From: Avibacterium paragallinarum
GTDB lineage: Bacteria > Pseudomonadota > Gammaproteobacteria > Enterobacterales > Pasteurellaceae
Length of the DNA stretch: 64,000 nucleotides
Assembly (NCBI RefSeq): GCF_900450705.1
Contig: NZ_UGHK01000002.1
Location: forward strand, 744,001 to 808,000
Direction of reading: 5' to 3'
The notes below the pieces were generated by a model, which searched no databases, was not told the origin of the DNA, and worked only from the letters and a program-made list of their open reading frames with translations. Below are positions 10,001 to 18,626 of this stretch, piece after piece (position 1 is the first letter of the stretch; each line of letters opens with the position of its first letter). Position numbers and translations under genes: made by a program.

Positions 10001-13000
10001 ACATCAATGCCACAACGCCTGAAACAATCGGTGCGGAAAAACTTGTTCCATCAACGGTTGAATAAGATTCTCCCAACACGCCCCCATTTTTATTCACCAA
10101 ACGGCGTGAAGAAGAAACCACCTCCGAACCATGAGCACTCACCAATACACTCGCCCCCGCATTCGAATAACCCGCAACTTCAGATAAACCTTGAGCATTG
10201 AGCTGAACAGATCCCACCACAATAGTATAGGGATTACTGGTAAGATAAGAATAATTTGCATTTCCACCTTTTAATCTTTCATTACCTGCTGAATTAACAA
10301 TCACCGTCCCCAAACCATCACGCCCTTCTTTCAACGCGGTCAGATAACGTTCATTCATCCACGCATCCATTTCTGATTGCTTAGCCTTATCTTTCGCGAG
10401 AATCTGCTTCGCAAAATTGACATTATTTCCCCAACTATGGTTAGCAATATCATAATTTTTCATTTTTAATAAACTAGAGGTATCCGCACCAACCCAATGG
10501 CTTGCTGTCGTTGCATGATAAGCAACGCCAACCCCGCCATCACCATTACGAGCCCCCACCATCACACCTGCTACTTCTGTTGCATGCTTACTAAAAACCT
10601 TATCCTCTTCTCGGGTATGAAATTCATAATCATACAACCAATCTTTATCAATATTTTCCCGCAATTCAGGATTACGATAATCAGCCACTTCCTCAGCAAC
10701 TGAAAATGGCCCACTTGGTTCAAATTGCCCTATTTTAATATTCTTACCCGTATAATGCTGCCAAACAGGCACAACATTATCTTCCTGCAAATAATATTGC
10801 TGATAAAAAAGTGGATCAGCTGGCAAATCAGGGGTTTTAAAATACACCTGCCCCACTTTTTCCTTTCCACCTACCACCAAACCATGATGATTAGACTCAT
10901 CAATGATATTATATTTAAACCCAGCAACACCCCGATAATTTGGATCTGGTGTAAAAATAATTTCACGGGCTTCATTAACAGAAATCTGCCCGCCTTGCAC
11001 ATCAAAAGCTTGAGCAACAATTAAACGCTCCCCTTGAATATCAAAATCATTCTGTAACAATTGTTGCTGAGTGATAACAAAAGGACGCTTACCATCAATC
11101 AACCGCCCTTCTTTATCCTTATCAATAATATCCATCACCGGCAATGGATTGTGAATAGCAGTGCCATTTTGAGGTAAAATATACCCCACCACATTTTTAA
11201 AATTCGCTTTTTCAACATGGCGAACAAAATCTGTTCCATCGCGACCTTGCACCTTGTCACTAATTAACAACCCACCTTCAACTTCAGTAAATTGATAATC
11301 TTCTAAATTTCCTGAATATTCAACAATATCCTCACCTTCTCCGCCGTCAAGAAAATCATCACCGCCATCACCACTGAGCATATCGTTGCCGGCACCGCCT
11401 AATAGCACATCATCATCGGAGCCGCCCCACATAAGATCATTGCCATCATCACCTGACAAATAATCATTACCACGATGCCCACGCAACACATCATCGCCAG
11501 CCTGACCAGAAAGCGAGTCACTACCATTTTCACCAGAAAGGGCATCATTGGCAGCACTGCCGAGAATAATATCATCCCCATCACCGCCCCTCACATAAAT
11601 CGTGCTATTACCCGAAGAATAAATCACATCATTTCCACGCCCGCCTTGCATAGCTTCCACTTCAGCGGCATGTAAATCAATCGTAATGCCTTTATCGCCA
11701 ACAACTTGAATAATATCATTCCCTGCTCCACCATGAATATTATCTGGGTTATCATCCCCATCAATAATTAAAACATCATCCCCATCACCCGCATAAAAGG
11801 TATCACTACCAAGATTACCCGCCAACCAGTTATTCTGCCCATCGCCATATAACACATCATCGCCCGTGCCTGCTGCAATATTTTGCACCCCTAAATCCAC
11901 CGCACTTAATGTTTCTCCTGTTGTCACGGTGGAAGTAAAGGCTGATGTTGCCGCAATACGCCCATCACGTTGGGTTTCAACCTTCATCCCATTTTGCAAC
12001 TGCGTAAACAAATTCCCTCTTGGGTTGGCTAAAAAATTCACGGAGGCTACACCATAATGCTTAACATCCACTATGCTTGTCACGACTGTTTTACGCCTAA
12101 ATCCTGAACGACGTCGCTCTGTTCTAACCGTTCCACGACTAAAGCTCCCCTCCGCTAACAATTCATTTTGCTGATAATACTCACCGCCTTTTTCTTTATA
12201 CGCTAAATTTATTTCCGTAATTCCCAATGATTTCAAATCAAACAATTCTTCTGAATCTGTTATGCCGTTTTGATTTTTATCCTTCCATACTCTCACTTGA
12301 GCAAAACCACTGTCTCTTTCATTAAACAGTCCATCATGGTTGCTATCTAAGCTTCGTAACGCTTCAAAACCATTACGAAAATGTTTTTCACCGCTCTCAC
12401 CATCTCGCCCTGGTCTGCCACCATAATATTCAGAAAAGACCTCACTGATATTATCAATTTTACCGTTGTTATTTAAATCCCTAACCAACAAACCATCTTC
12501 AGCACTCACCCAGCCCGTTTCTTCCAAGGCTCCATCATTATCAATATCAAATAAGACCGCATTTTCCGTATAGCCCGTGAGTTTCACCCCATCACCATTT
12601 AAATCTAGCACCAACGGATCCACCGGCAAACGAGAACGACCAAAATTCGCCATATGATTAAGTTTTAAATAATCTTTTTGAGCAGTTGGCTTTGAAGAAA
12701 GAGCGGATTCTATGATAGGGCTACGAGAAAAGTTGTTATTAGTTACACGATAATCATTCGACAAAATATTGGCAGTAAATGCATTAAAAGTATTATCCAC
12801 ACTGCCTTTTTCTCCATGGTCAAAATTTAATGCATGGGAATCAGACCATAATCCCCAACCGTGATTTTTATACACGGGATCATATTTATATTTTCCATCT
12901 GCAGTTTTTTCGAGGGGGTTAGATGAGGAGACTTTAAAATCATTTTTAGTTGGGATTTCATAATGTTTTTTCATCTCTTCTGCCGTCATATGATAACCAT

Positions 13001-13631
13001 AAGTAAATGGGGCAGGCATAAACTTAACATTTAGACTCGGTTTAGGAGGAATATATGTTTTTGATGAAAAATTTTGCACATCAATATTATTTCCATCACG
13101 AAAAACCGTTATGTTCATCTTATCACTAGTATATGAACTAATACCATTATTAGTATCTATATCCCATAGATAATTAACTAAATTCTCACCAAAATTAGAG
13201 CCAGCATATGAAAAAACAACTCCTAACCCCCAAGGGACTATTTTATTTACTACTGGTGCTTTTAATTGTGGAATAAGGGCACTTACTCCATATCCTAATC
13301 CAGCACCTATAGTCGCTCCATAAGCACCGAATTGTAAGGCTGATAGCTGTGCGGTAATCGTTTTAGCAATTCTATTAGGATCTCTAGACTCAAATGAGAC
13401 AGCTATTTTATATATAGGATCAACATACTTAGCTCCCTTTTCAACTAGAAAGAGTTTTACTGAATATGGCTTTGTAAGAAGCTTATCTAATTCAGTAGAT
13501 CGTTTTAATGCTTCATCTAACTGATTTCTAACAAATTTTGATGCATCCTCAATACTTTGCAAACCTGCCTGCTTAGATAGCTCAAATATAATCACAGTAT
13601 TTGAATCTTTTCGTTTATTTTCATCTACCAT
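7047..13631 (-). CDS. Large RTX protein with subtilase (S8) and P-domain, T1SS substrate
   Basis: This is a 2194-residue acidic, glycine/aspartate-rich protein. An N-terminal region (about 1-330) has no domain I recognise, apart from a glycine-rich hydrophobic stretch (about 90-150). Next comes an FrpC-like calcium-binding block (about 335-480; LDLNGDGV, SAEDGLLVRDLNNNGKID, LDSNHDGLF). RTX nonapeptides follow (about 590-765), then a cadherin-like segment. The subtilase domain covers about 960-1250: His in KHATEVAGVM (about 1015), oxyanion Asn in IVNSAGN and Ser in GTSFSAP (about 1197). The usual Asp position reads IGQFEPSGPF, with Glu. A proprotein-convertase P-domain covers about 1300-1420, and further RTX blocks run to the C-terminus, which should carry the uncleaved secretion signal. 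There is no HlyC-type acyltransferase gene nearby. It is probably a secreted protease or cytotoxin; activity is inferred. Confidence 0.92.
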   Translation of the reverse strand: MVDENKRKDSNTVIIFELSKQAGLQSIEDASKFVRNQLDEALKRSTELDKLLTKPYSVKLFLVEKGAKYVDPIYKIAVSFESRDPNRIAKTITAQLSALQFGAYGATIGAGLGYGVSALIPQLKAPVVNKIVPWGLGVVFSYAGSNFGENLVNYLWDIDTNNGISSYTSDKMNITVFRDGNNIDVQNFSSKTYIPPKPSLNVKFMPAPFTYGYHMTAEEMKKHYEIPTKNDFKVSSSNPLEKTADGKYKYDPVYKNHGWGLWSDSHALNFDHGEKGSVDNTFNAFTANILSNDYRVTNNNFSRSPIIESALSSKPTAQKDYLKLNHMANFGRSRLPVDPLVLDLNGDGVKLTGYTENAVLFDIDNDGALEETGWVSAEDGLLVRDLNNNGKIDNISEVFSEYYGGRPGRDGESGEKHFRNGFEALRSLDSNHDGLFNERDSGFAQVRVWKDKNQNGITDSEELFDLKSLGITEINLAYKEKGGEYYQQNELLAEGSFSRGTVRTERRRSGFRRKTVVTSIVDVKHYGVASVNFLANPRGNLFTQLQNGMKVETQRDGRIAATSAFTSTVTTGETLSAVDLGVQNIAAGTGDDVLYGDGQNNWLAGNLGSDTFYAGDGDDVLIIDGDDNPDNIHGGAGNDIIQVVGDKGITIDLHAAEVEAMQGGRGNDVIYSSGNSTIYVRGGDGDDIILGSAANDALSGENGSDSLSGQAGDDVLRGHRGNDYLSGDDGNDLMWGGSDDDVLLGGAGNDMLSGDGGDDFLDGGEGEDIVEYSGNLEDYQFTEVEGGLLISDKVQGRDGTDFVRHVEKANFKNVVGYILPQNGTAIHNPLPVMDIIDKDKEGRLIDGKRPFVITQQQLLQNDFDIQGERLIVAQAFDVQGGQISVNEAREIIFTPDPNYRGVAGFKYNIIDESNHHGLVVGGKEKVGQVYFKTPDLPADPLFYQQYYLQEDNVVPVWQHYTGKNIKIGQFEPSGPFSVAEEVADYRNPELRENIDKDWLYDYEFHTREEDKVFSKHATEVAGVMVGARNGDGGVGVAYHATTASHWVGADTSSLLKMKNYDIANHSWGNNVNFAKQILAKDKAKQSEMDAWMNERYLTALKEGRDGLGTVIVNSAGNERLKGGNANYSYLTSNPYTIVVGSVQLNAQGLSEVAGYSNAGASVLVSAHGSEVVSSSRRLVNKNGGVLGESYSTVDGTSFSAPIVSGVVALMLEANPKLGYRDIQEILSLTARGDKSVGNSWQWNGDKNWNGGGRHVSHDYGYGVVDAQAAVRLAENWHNQETYKNEVRLDKIYSSGQIDFQLEDNSGHQFSVTVSNANIVLENVLVSVNLTHEQASDVIIKLISPSGTESILMNRPGWVEGSDEYTGDKDFYDSKTLQYTFNTALLKGEDPNGQWRLQVFDANTGKTGILHDWSLSLYGSSDDGGDTYIYTDEYQSVEGKNRLSDTDGGFDVINAAAVNGAVYVNLADGEAYLNSKKLSIDDPSAIEGVISGDFDDVLVGNAKRNLLIGGRGDDMLFGFEGDDILYGAQGNNKLSGGSGKDIFVINKYAGNQDIITDFKVGIDKLVLSEFSTLKRLNLQQDEKDTIIHLGDGQTVRLVNVQSESLGLDNVVITAEKFNPLFLRDYYAYGFSSSAQETGLPDVEVVYWGSAGNDRIFGGNKNDTLYGGLGDDVLVGEHSTDQPNGGNDTLYGGDGNDIVRGGAGDDILYGGNGLDSLGGDAGNDTIYLEGDESAIGYDNQLYTKPVTLNNVKFSNASATGGSGNDKFIVVKDTSKGVGRGVLKNLITDFDVNNPNEKIDISQYRGQLSLTMQEMLINGEIYSRLWFGTPGEDTQYITLKGVRNNRLEAIVKNNLTDTSPSVLERLQQTFLGTSQNDSLRGNAVGNYLDGKSGADTMEGLEGDDVYIVDNARDLVIETLNGGYDVIKSNVSYQLSDNVEELMLVGDANINATGNHDNNRLLGNAGANRLDGGLGDDVMIGGKGDDIYLVDSSLDEVVEMAGEGIDKVISSVSYTLSTHLENLTLSGEKPISGAGNGLENVLEGNESNNRLIGYAGNDTLIGGNGSDFLMGGVGNDTYIFSRGNGNDLIKEESGNDILQFNSGINADQLWFKKSDNDLVINVIGTNDSIIIDDWYSSTHSEDHKIETIIAGDGKRLVESQIDSLVTAMANFDVPAAGQIHLSADYHAKLDTILAANWK

Positions 13632-14161
13632 AACGATTCACCTTTAACTACTCTTCCTATTAAATAAAAGAAATTAAAAATTATTGTATTATAAATACCT
13701 TGTGATACCATAAGGAATACTATAGCCATATTAGATACTACCCCACCAGTCCATAATAACCTATCCATACGAGGAACAACACCAGGGAAGAAAAGACCAA
13801 ATACCCAAAATCCAGATAGGCAAAGATATACGAAAATCAAAAATGGTATTGCTTTATAAATAGGCAATTTATCAATATTGAGTATATGCCAATCTCCTAA
13901 GAAAATTATTCCTGATATATAAGAAAAAGTGAAAAACAAGCCTAAATAAAAAGAACAAATAAAGATAAATATCGATTTAGTTGGGTCTTCACTTAAAAAA
14001 TGAATACGCTCTTCAGCATTGATTAGAAGAAATTTGTTTTTTTCAATGATATAACTCTTAAATTCTAAAGGAATAGCATTATAAAATAAGACTAAACACC
14101 AACCTAACAGAACAAGAAAAATAAATAAATAGCCAATTTTTTTATAAAAAGGATGTTCCAT
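13625..14161 (-). CDS. Small polytopic membrane protein upstream of RTX gene (candidate immunity protein, copy 1)
   Basis: This 178-residue protein has four hydrophobic segments (about 9-28, 55-75, 95-120 and 130-160) and starts MEHPFYKKIGYLFIFL. I do not recognise the family. The reading frame overlaps the RTX gene start by 7 nt, so the two are probably translated together. A close paralogue lies at 18041-18571. Repeated small membrane proteins beside truncated secreted-toxin genes suggest an immunity function, but this is inference from context only. The ATG is preceded by AGGAGAGAAA, a good ribosome site. Confidence 0.75.
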   Translation of the reverse strand: MEHPFYKKIGYLFIFLVLLGWCLVLFYNAIPLEFKSYIIEKNKFLLINAEERIHFLSEDPTKSIFIFICSFYLGLFFTFSYISGIIFLGDWHILNIDKLPIYKAIPFLIFVYLCLSGFWVFGLFFPGVVPRMDRLLWTGGVVSNMAIVFLMVSQGIYNTIIFNFFYLIGRVVKGESLW

Positions 14162-14244
14162 TTTCTCTCCTACTAATTAAAACCAAGAATTCTTTTTAGG
14201 ATCAATGCTATCAAACGGTAGTATAGTCAAATTCCATTATTTTC

Positions 14245-14679
14245 TCAAATACTAATCGAAAAAGAGCTAGAGAGAGGAGATGTAATTTTTGAGACGATTT
14301 TATTATAAGTTTGCCCTTTGGGTGTGGTAACCTTATTGAAATAATTTAACGCGTCAATTACTTGAGCTTTCGCCAGCCCCGTTGCAACAAGCATTCCATC
14401 TTGCAAAAAATCTACTGGTTCTTGCGTTCCTCGAATCACAAATAAGTTTTTGCCACTGCTCTTTTCCCTCACAACCATTGCCGAAAAGCCACTTGCTGTT
14501 TCGAGTTGTTGATCTAAAACTTCATAAGTATTCAAAAATTGATTTATTTGTGATTCTGTAAGACCTCTCTTTTCATTTAATTTATCTCTAATGCTATCTA
14601 TATCTTTTAAGTTACCATTAGAATCAAAAAAATCAATATAAGAGGCTGAAGACAATAACGCTTTATTTCCATTACTCAT
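14245..14679 (-). pseudogene. N-terminal remnant of a lipase-like secreted protein (stub 1)
   Basis: This 144-residue frame begins MSNGNKALLSSASYIDFF. It continues through a predicted helical region to ETASGFSAMVVRE and then LFVIRGTQEPVDFLQDG. The strand-plus-RGT motif is what precedes the nucleophile elbow in class-3 lipase/Mbeg1-like alpha/beta hydrolases, often found at the N-terminus of type I-secreted proteins. The frame ends before any GHSLGG elbow appears. The next 70 nt hold a short open tail in another frame (14233-14177) ending DSIDPKKNSWF, which may be the C-terminus of the same former gene. The first 75 residues recur in stubs 2 and 3. The lipase relationship is inferred from motif style. 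Confidence 0.65.
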
Positions 14680-14702
14680 TTACGATCTCCTAAAATTCTT
14701 AG

Positions 14703-15272
14703 TTAAAAATTATAATTTTTTTGCCAAAAACTTTTTAATTTTGAATAGTTATCTAATTCTCCCACTATCAGATACCCCCCTGCTAAATAAGCAGGGTACA
14801 AACCTCGAACATCTTTAGAAGTAGCAATAATTCTAAGTATAACAGGATCATAGTATATATGATAAGTAGAAGAAAATACACAACCGCCAAAACTCTTTCT
14901 ATTCACTTTATCATCATTAATATATAAAATAATATGTGTTTTCTCATCAATAAAACTAGCTTTATAAGTTCTCCCTTCAAATTCAATTGTTTTCGGAAAG
15001 TGAATATCACTCTGCTCAACTTCCCATAGAAACTTCCATTTTAACGGCGGTGTTGAAGCTGTGGCTACACTGGTTATACCTCTTAGCCTACGCCACTCAT
15101 CGGGTTGCACATAAATCTGAATCGCATCCTCTTCTATCATTTTCTTCCGAATAGGCGTGGTGATTTCAGCAATGATCCAAGGTTGAAAAGGTAAGTAAAT
15201 CAAATACATCACGAATAGACAAGCTACATGCCTGCACTTTATTTTGTTTAAGAAGTCTATCAGTTTACTCAT
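14703..15272 (-). CDS. Hypothetical 189-aa membrane-anchored protein (copy C)
   Basis: I do not recognise this family. One hydrophobic segment near residues 15-38 (ACLFVMYLIYLPFQPWIIA) is followed by a soluble domain containing PDEWRRLRG, FEGRTYKASFIDEKT and a C-terminal KLKSFWQKNYNF. It probably sits in the inner membrane with its bulk in the periplasm. A near-identical copy is at 17301-17870 and a C-terminal remnant at 19590-19690. Each time it directly precedes (in transcription order) an N-terminal stub of the lipase-like protein. The constant order suggests it belongs to the toxin unit, perhaps as accessory or immunity protein. Confidence 0.7.
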   Translation of the reverse strand: MSKLIDFLNKIKCRHVACLFVMYLIYLPFQPWIIAEITTPIRKKMIEEDAIQIYVQPDEWRRLRGITSVATASTPPLKWKFLWEVEQSDIHFPKTIEFEGRTYKASFIDEKTHIILYINDDKVNRKSFGGCVFSSTYHIYYDPVILRIIATSKDVRGLYPAYLAGGYLIVGELDNYSKLKSFWQKNYNF

Positions 15273-15362
15273 TGAAAATCTCCTTTATAGATAAGGAAGA
15301 GTATTTCTGTTGTGGTATTTTTTCCATTATTAATAGAAATTTATGTTTTTGTCAAAATTATT

Positions 15363-16081
15363 GGGGCTGTCCTAGATAACAACTAAAAAATCTATTTAGG
15401 TTAGAATGAACCAATGAGAAAAAGTCGTCTAAGTCAGCACAAACAAAATAAACTCATTGAGCTATTTGTTGCAGGTGTTACTGCAAGGACAGCAGCAGAG
15501 TTAGTCAATGTAAACAAAACGACTGCCGCATATTACTTTCATCGTTTACGCCAACTCATCTATCAAAACAGCCTTCACTTAGAGATGTTTGAAGGTGAAA
15601 TTGAAGCCGATGAAAGTTATTTTGGCGGTGCTCGCAAAGGCAAACGTGGTCGTGGTGCGGCAGGGAAAATTGCGGTATTCGGGCTTCTCAAGCGCAATGG
15701 CAAGGTTTATACCGTTGCGGTTCCAAATACGCAATCTGCCACCTTGTTACCCATTATTCGGGAGCAGGTAAAGCCTGATAGTATTGTTTACACCGATAAT
15801 TATCGTAGTTATGACGTGCTTGATGTGAGTGAATTTAGTCATTTTCGTATCAATCACAGCACACATTTTGCTGAAAATCATAACCACATTAACGGAATTG
15901 AGAATTTTTGGAGCCAAGCAAAACGCCATTTACGCAAATTTAATGGTATCCCAAAAGCGCATTTTGAGCTTTATTTAAAGGAATGTGAATGGCGTTTTAA
16001 TTACAGCAACATAAAAAGTCAAATTTCTATTTTAAAACAATTGGTTAAAGGGAGTTTAGTCTAGTTATCTAGGACAGCCCC
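15363..16081 (+). mobile_element. IS1016-like element (IS1595 family), copy 1
   Basis: This 719-bp element has perfect 18-bp terminal inverted repeats (GGGGCTGTCCTAGATAAC) and is flanked by the 8-bp direct repeat AAATTATT (15355-15362 and 16082-16089). It is inserted between genes of the RTX-associated array. Confidence 0.96.
15414..16064 (+). CDS. IS1595-family transposase (IS1016 type), copy 1
   Basis: This 216-residue transposase has an N-terminal HTH (residues about 5-45, TARTAAELVNVNKTTAAYYF) and an ISXO2-like DDE domain. The catalytic acidic residues fall in EGEIEADESYFGG (about 62-73), VYTDNYRSY (about 123-131) and HINGIENFWSQAKRHL (about 155-172, NxxE type). It would cut and join the 18-bp ends of its element. 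The frame is intact and nearly identical to the copies at 19758 and 35579, which indicates recent transposition. Only two substitutions separate copies 1 and 2 by eye (Arg or Cys in HRLxQ, and one silent change). Confidence 0.96.
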   Translation: MRKSRLSQHKQNKLIELFVAGVTARTAAELVNVNKTTAAYYFHRLRQLIYQNSLHLEMFEGEIEADESYFGGARKGKRGRGAAGKIAVFGLLKRNGKVYTVAVPNTQSATLLPIIREQVKPDSIVYTDNYRSYDVLDVSEFSHFRINHSTHFAENHNHINGIENFWSQAKRHLRKFNGIPKAHFELYLKECEWRFNYSNIKSQISILKQLVKGSLV

Positions 16082-16168
16082 AAATTATTTTTATACAAAA
16101 GAGAAAGGAATTAAAAAAATATATAGAAAAAAGGGAGGGGATTTATATCTAAAAATAGAAATATATAA

Positions 16169-16336
16169 CTAAAAAAAATATTCCATCATTTTAAAATTTG
16201 CAGGAGAAATATTGCTTCCTACCTGTTGCATAAACTCTTCTTCATTAAAAATAACAATCCCTCCACCAGAATTATAAATTTGTAATACTTTTAATGCATA
16301 ATCATCCTCCAAAGAAATAAATTTTTCTTCACTCAT
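16169..16336 (-). CDS. Small hypothetical protein (55 aa) in RTX-associated array
   Basis: This short frame starts MSEEKFISLEDDYALKVLQI and ends NFKMMEYFF. It begins one nucleotide after the stop of the 231-aa gene at 16338-17033, with AGAAAGTAAG as a weak ribosome site, so it is probably the last gene of that unit. It is acidic, with no membrane segment, and a central glycine-rich SGGGIVIF strand is notable. I do not recognise a family. The acidic character and position would suit a small immunity or regulatory protein, but there is no direct evidence. At the equivalent place in the neighbouring unit (about 18585-18633) only a short frame beginning MSKEAKIIFFK remains. Confidence 0.5.
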   Translation of the reverse strand: MSEEKFISLEDDYALKVLQIYNSGGGIVIFNEEEFMQQVGSNISPANFKMMEYFF

Positions 16337-16337
16337 C

Positions 16338-17033
16338 TTACTTTCTCCAATTTTGTTTAATTATCCCACAACTATTTAATTCATAGTTTAATATTATAGA
16401 ATAACGCTTAAATAAAGTACTATACGGTCTCTCTCCAATTCCAGCCGAATAAAGAAGATCATCCATCCAGAATATAGATACACCAACTTTATTATATCCT
16501 TTAAATGAAAAAGAGCCATCATTTAAATAATATATCTTCCCAAAATCATCAAAAAGTACAGCTTCCGAATTAAAATTAATAGGCTCTCCATTATACAATT
16601 TTCCATTCAATTTATCTCTCACAAATGATATATACAAATCACCAAATCTACCACTACGCCGATGATCTTTTCCTGAGATAAAATGCTCATGCTCATACGC
16701 TAGAAATAAACGATTAAACTCTTCAGGAGTAAATTTGCTATCCAAAATCCAAACTTGGCAATAATCACCACTACCACGACAAAAACCGTTGTGTATCTGA
16801 ATAAACTCTACTTGAGCAAAATAATCATCTACAATTTGATTTTTCACTATATGCCTAAATTCTTTTTCATCATAATGACAAACTTTTTTGGCAACACTTT
16901 CAAATTTTCTTATTTCTTTAGGTTCGTATATTATCCAACTTATACCAATCCATATGAGTGCTATTAGATAAAAAGATACAAATACTCCAAAAATCGCTTT
17001 TAACCCACAAACAATATGCCTTACTTTACACAT
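16338..17033 (-). CDS. Hypothetical 231-aa membrane-anchored protein (candidate immunity protein, intact copy)
   Basis: The N-terminus has one hydrophobic segment (about 10-32, GLKAIFGVFVSFYLIALIWIGISW). A soluble domain follows, with KKVCHYDEKEFRH, GFCRGSGDYCQVWIL, YEHEHFISGKDHRRSGRFGDLY and a C-terminal LNSCGIIKQNWRK. The even number of Cys in the soluble part would suit disulphides in the periplasm. I do not recognise the family. The start overlaps the end of stub 2 by 8 nt, so the pair is translationally coupled in the order toxin stub then this gene. A second copy at 18627-19332 has the same placement but is frameshifted. Confidence 0.72.
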   Translation of the reverse strand: MCKVRHIVCGLKAIFGVFVSFYLIALIWIGISWIIYEPKEIRKFESVAKKVCHYDEKEFRHIVKNQIVDDYFAQVEFIQIHNGFCRGSGDYCQVWILDSKFTPEEFNRLFLAYEHEHFISGKDHRRSGRFGDLYISFVRDKLNGKLYNGEPINFNSEAVLFDDFGKIYYLNDGSFSFKGYNKVGVSIFWMDDLLYSAGIGERPYSTLFKRYSIILNYELNSCGIIKQNWRK

Positions 17034-17277
17034 GGATATTTCTTAAATTGACTTTACCACTTTCCCTCACAACCATTGCCGAAAAGCCACTTGCTGTTTC
17101 GAGTTGTTGATCTAGGACTTCATAAGTATTAAAAAACTGATTTATTTGTGATTCTGTAAGACCTCTCTTTTTATCTAATTTAGCCTTGATATCCTTCAGA
17201 TTTTTTAAATTACCGTTAGAATCAAAAAAATCAATATAAGAGGCTGAAGACAATAATGCTTTATTTCCATTACTCAT
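17026..17277 (-). pseudogene. N-terminal stub 2 of lipase-like secreted protein
   Basis: Residues 1-72 (from MSNGNKALLSSASYIDFF to GFSAMVVRES) nearly match stub 1. The frame then runs straight into GKVNLRNIHV, which is the 5' untranslated and start region of the next gene read in another frame. The central and C-terminal parts of the original protein have been deleted cleanly at this junction. Stub 3 has the identical junction, so the deletion predates duplication of the unit or spread by gene conversion. Confidence 0.7.
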
Positions 17278-17300
17278 TTACTATCTCCTAAAATTCTTAG

Positions 17301-17870
17301 TTAAAAATTATAATTTTTTTGCCAAAAACTTTTTAATTTTGAATAGTTATCTAACTCTCCTACCATTAAATATCCTCCCGCTAAATATGCTGGATAAAGC
17401 CCATAAACATCTTTGACTGATGCAATCAGTCTATGTATTATCGGATCATAATACAAATAATAACTTGCATCAAACACACAACCGCCAAAACTCTTTCTAT
17501 TCATTTTATTATCATTATCATATAAAATAATACGTGTTTTCTCATCAATAAAACTAGCTTTATAAGTTCTCCTTTCAAATTCAATTGTTTTCGGAAATTG
17601 AATATCACTGTACTCAACATCCCATAGAAACTTCCATTTTAACGGCGGCGTTGAAGCTGTTGCTACACTGGTTATACCTCTTAGCCTACGCCACTCATCA
17701 GGTTGCACATAAATCTGAATCGCATCCTCTTCTATCATTTTCTTCCGAATAGGCGTGGTAATTTCTGCAATAACCCAAGGTTGAAAAGGCAAGAAAATCA
17801 AATACATTACGAATAGACAAGCTACATGCCTGCATTTTATTCTGTTTAAAAAGTCTATCAGTTTACTCAT
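17301..17870 (-). CDS. Hypothetical 189-aa membrane-anchored protein (copy B)
   Basis: This is a paralogue of 14703-15272 with the same length, the same N-terminal membrane helix and the same C-terminus (KLKSFWQKNYNF). Most differences cluster in the segment covering residues about 125-165 (CVFDASYYLYYDPIIHRLIASVKDVYGLYP versus the other copy), which suggests a surface under diversification. It precedes stub 2 by 23 nt with a ribosome site between them. Function unknown. Confidence 0.7.
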   Translation of the reverse strand: MSKLIDFLNRIKCRHVACLFVMYLIFLPFQPWVIAEITTPIRKKMIEEDAIQIYVQPDEWRRLRGITSVATASTPPLKWKFLWDVEYSDIQFPKTIEFERRTYKASFIDEKTRIILYDNDNKMNRKSFGGCVFDASYYLYYDPIIHRLIASVKDVYGLYPAYLAGGYLMVGELDNYSKLKSFWQKNYNF

Positions 17871-18040
17871 TGAAAAATCCTTTTATGGACAAAAAGAATA
17901 ATTGTTGTGTCGCTACTTATTATTAATGAGATTTCTTTTTTCATCAATATTCTTATAAAATGTAGGAAAGAAAACTAAAAAAGGAGGGAATAAATGTTAA
18001 ATTATAATAATCTTTTAATTTTCTCTTTTATTTTCATCTA

Positions 18041-18571
18041 CTATAACGTTCCACCTTTAATTAATTTTCTAATCAAATAAACACAATTAAAAATCATCAT
18101 ATTATTAATACCTTGACATACCATAAAAAAAACTACAACCATATTAGATATTAAACCGCCTGTCCAAAATAATCTATCCACTCTTGGGATATAGCCAGGA
18201 AAAATAGTACAACAAATGTAAAATAAGGAAAAGAAAATATATGAAAAAATAAAAAATGGTATTGCCTTATAAATAGGAATTTTCACATCAAAAGCATACC
18301 AATCTCCTCGAAAAATTATGACAAACAAATAAGAAAAAGTAAAAACAACCCCAAAATAAAAAGAACAAATAAAGATAAACATTGACTTATCCGGATCTTT
18401 ACTTAAAAAATTAATAGTCTCTTCAGCATTAATTAAAAGAAATTTGTTTTTTTCAATGATATAACTCTTAAATTCTAAAGGAATCGCGTTATAGAATAAG
18501 ACTAAACTCCAACCTAACAGAATAAGAAAAATAAATAAATAGCCAATTTTTTTATAAAAAGGATGTTCCAT
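18041..18571 (-). CDS. Small polytopic membrane protein (candidate immunity protein, copy 2)
   Basis: This 176-residue paralogue of 13625-14161 has an almost identical N-terminus (MEHPFYKKIGYLFIFL, residues 1-65) and a more divergent second half. Four hydrophobic segments are visible. Unlike copy 1 it is not followed by an RTX gene: about 170 bp of AT-rich sequence separates it from the next gene. Its presence without a downstream partner fits an orphan immunity gene kept after loss of the cognate toxin, which is inference. Confidence 0.68.
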   Translation of the reverse strand: MEHPFYKKIGYLFIFLILLGWSLVLFYNAIPLEFKSYIIEKNKFLLINAEETINFLSKDPDKSMFIFICSFYFGVVFTFSYLFVIIFRGDWYAFDVKIPIYKAIPFFIFSYIFFSLFYICCTIFPGYIPRVDRLFWTGGLISNMVVVFFMVCQGINNMMIFNCVYLIRKLIKGGTL

Positions 18572-18626
18572 TTTCTCTCCGATTAATTAAAACCAATAAC
18601 ACTTAAAAAAAATAATTTTCGCTTCT

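Noticed and set aside
8408-11675. Several plus-strand open frames rich in His, Pro and Ile opposite the RTX gene
   Set aside because: They are antisense shadows of the GGxGxD repeat codons of the RTX protein and have no ribosome sites or known domains.
13625-15272. A HlyC-type toxin acyltransferase among the genes upstream of the RTX protein
   Set aside because: None of the small proteins shows the HlyC pattern; they are membrane proteins or soluble domains with a single N-terminal helix.
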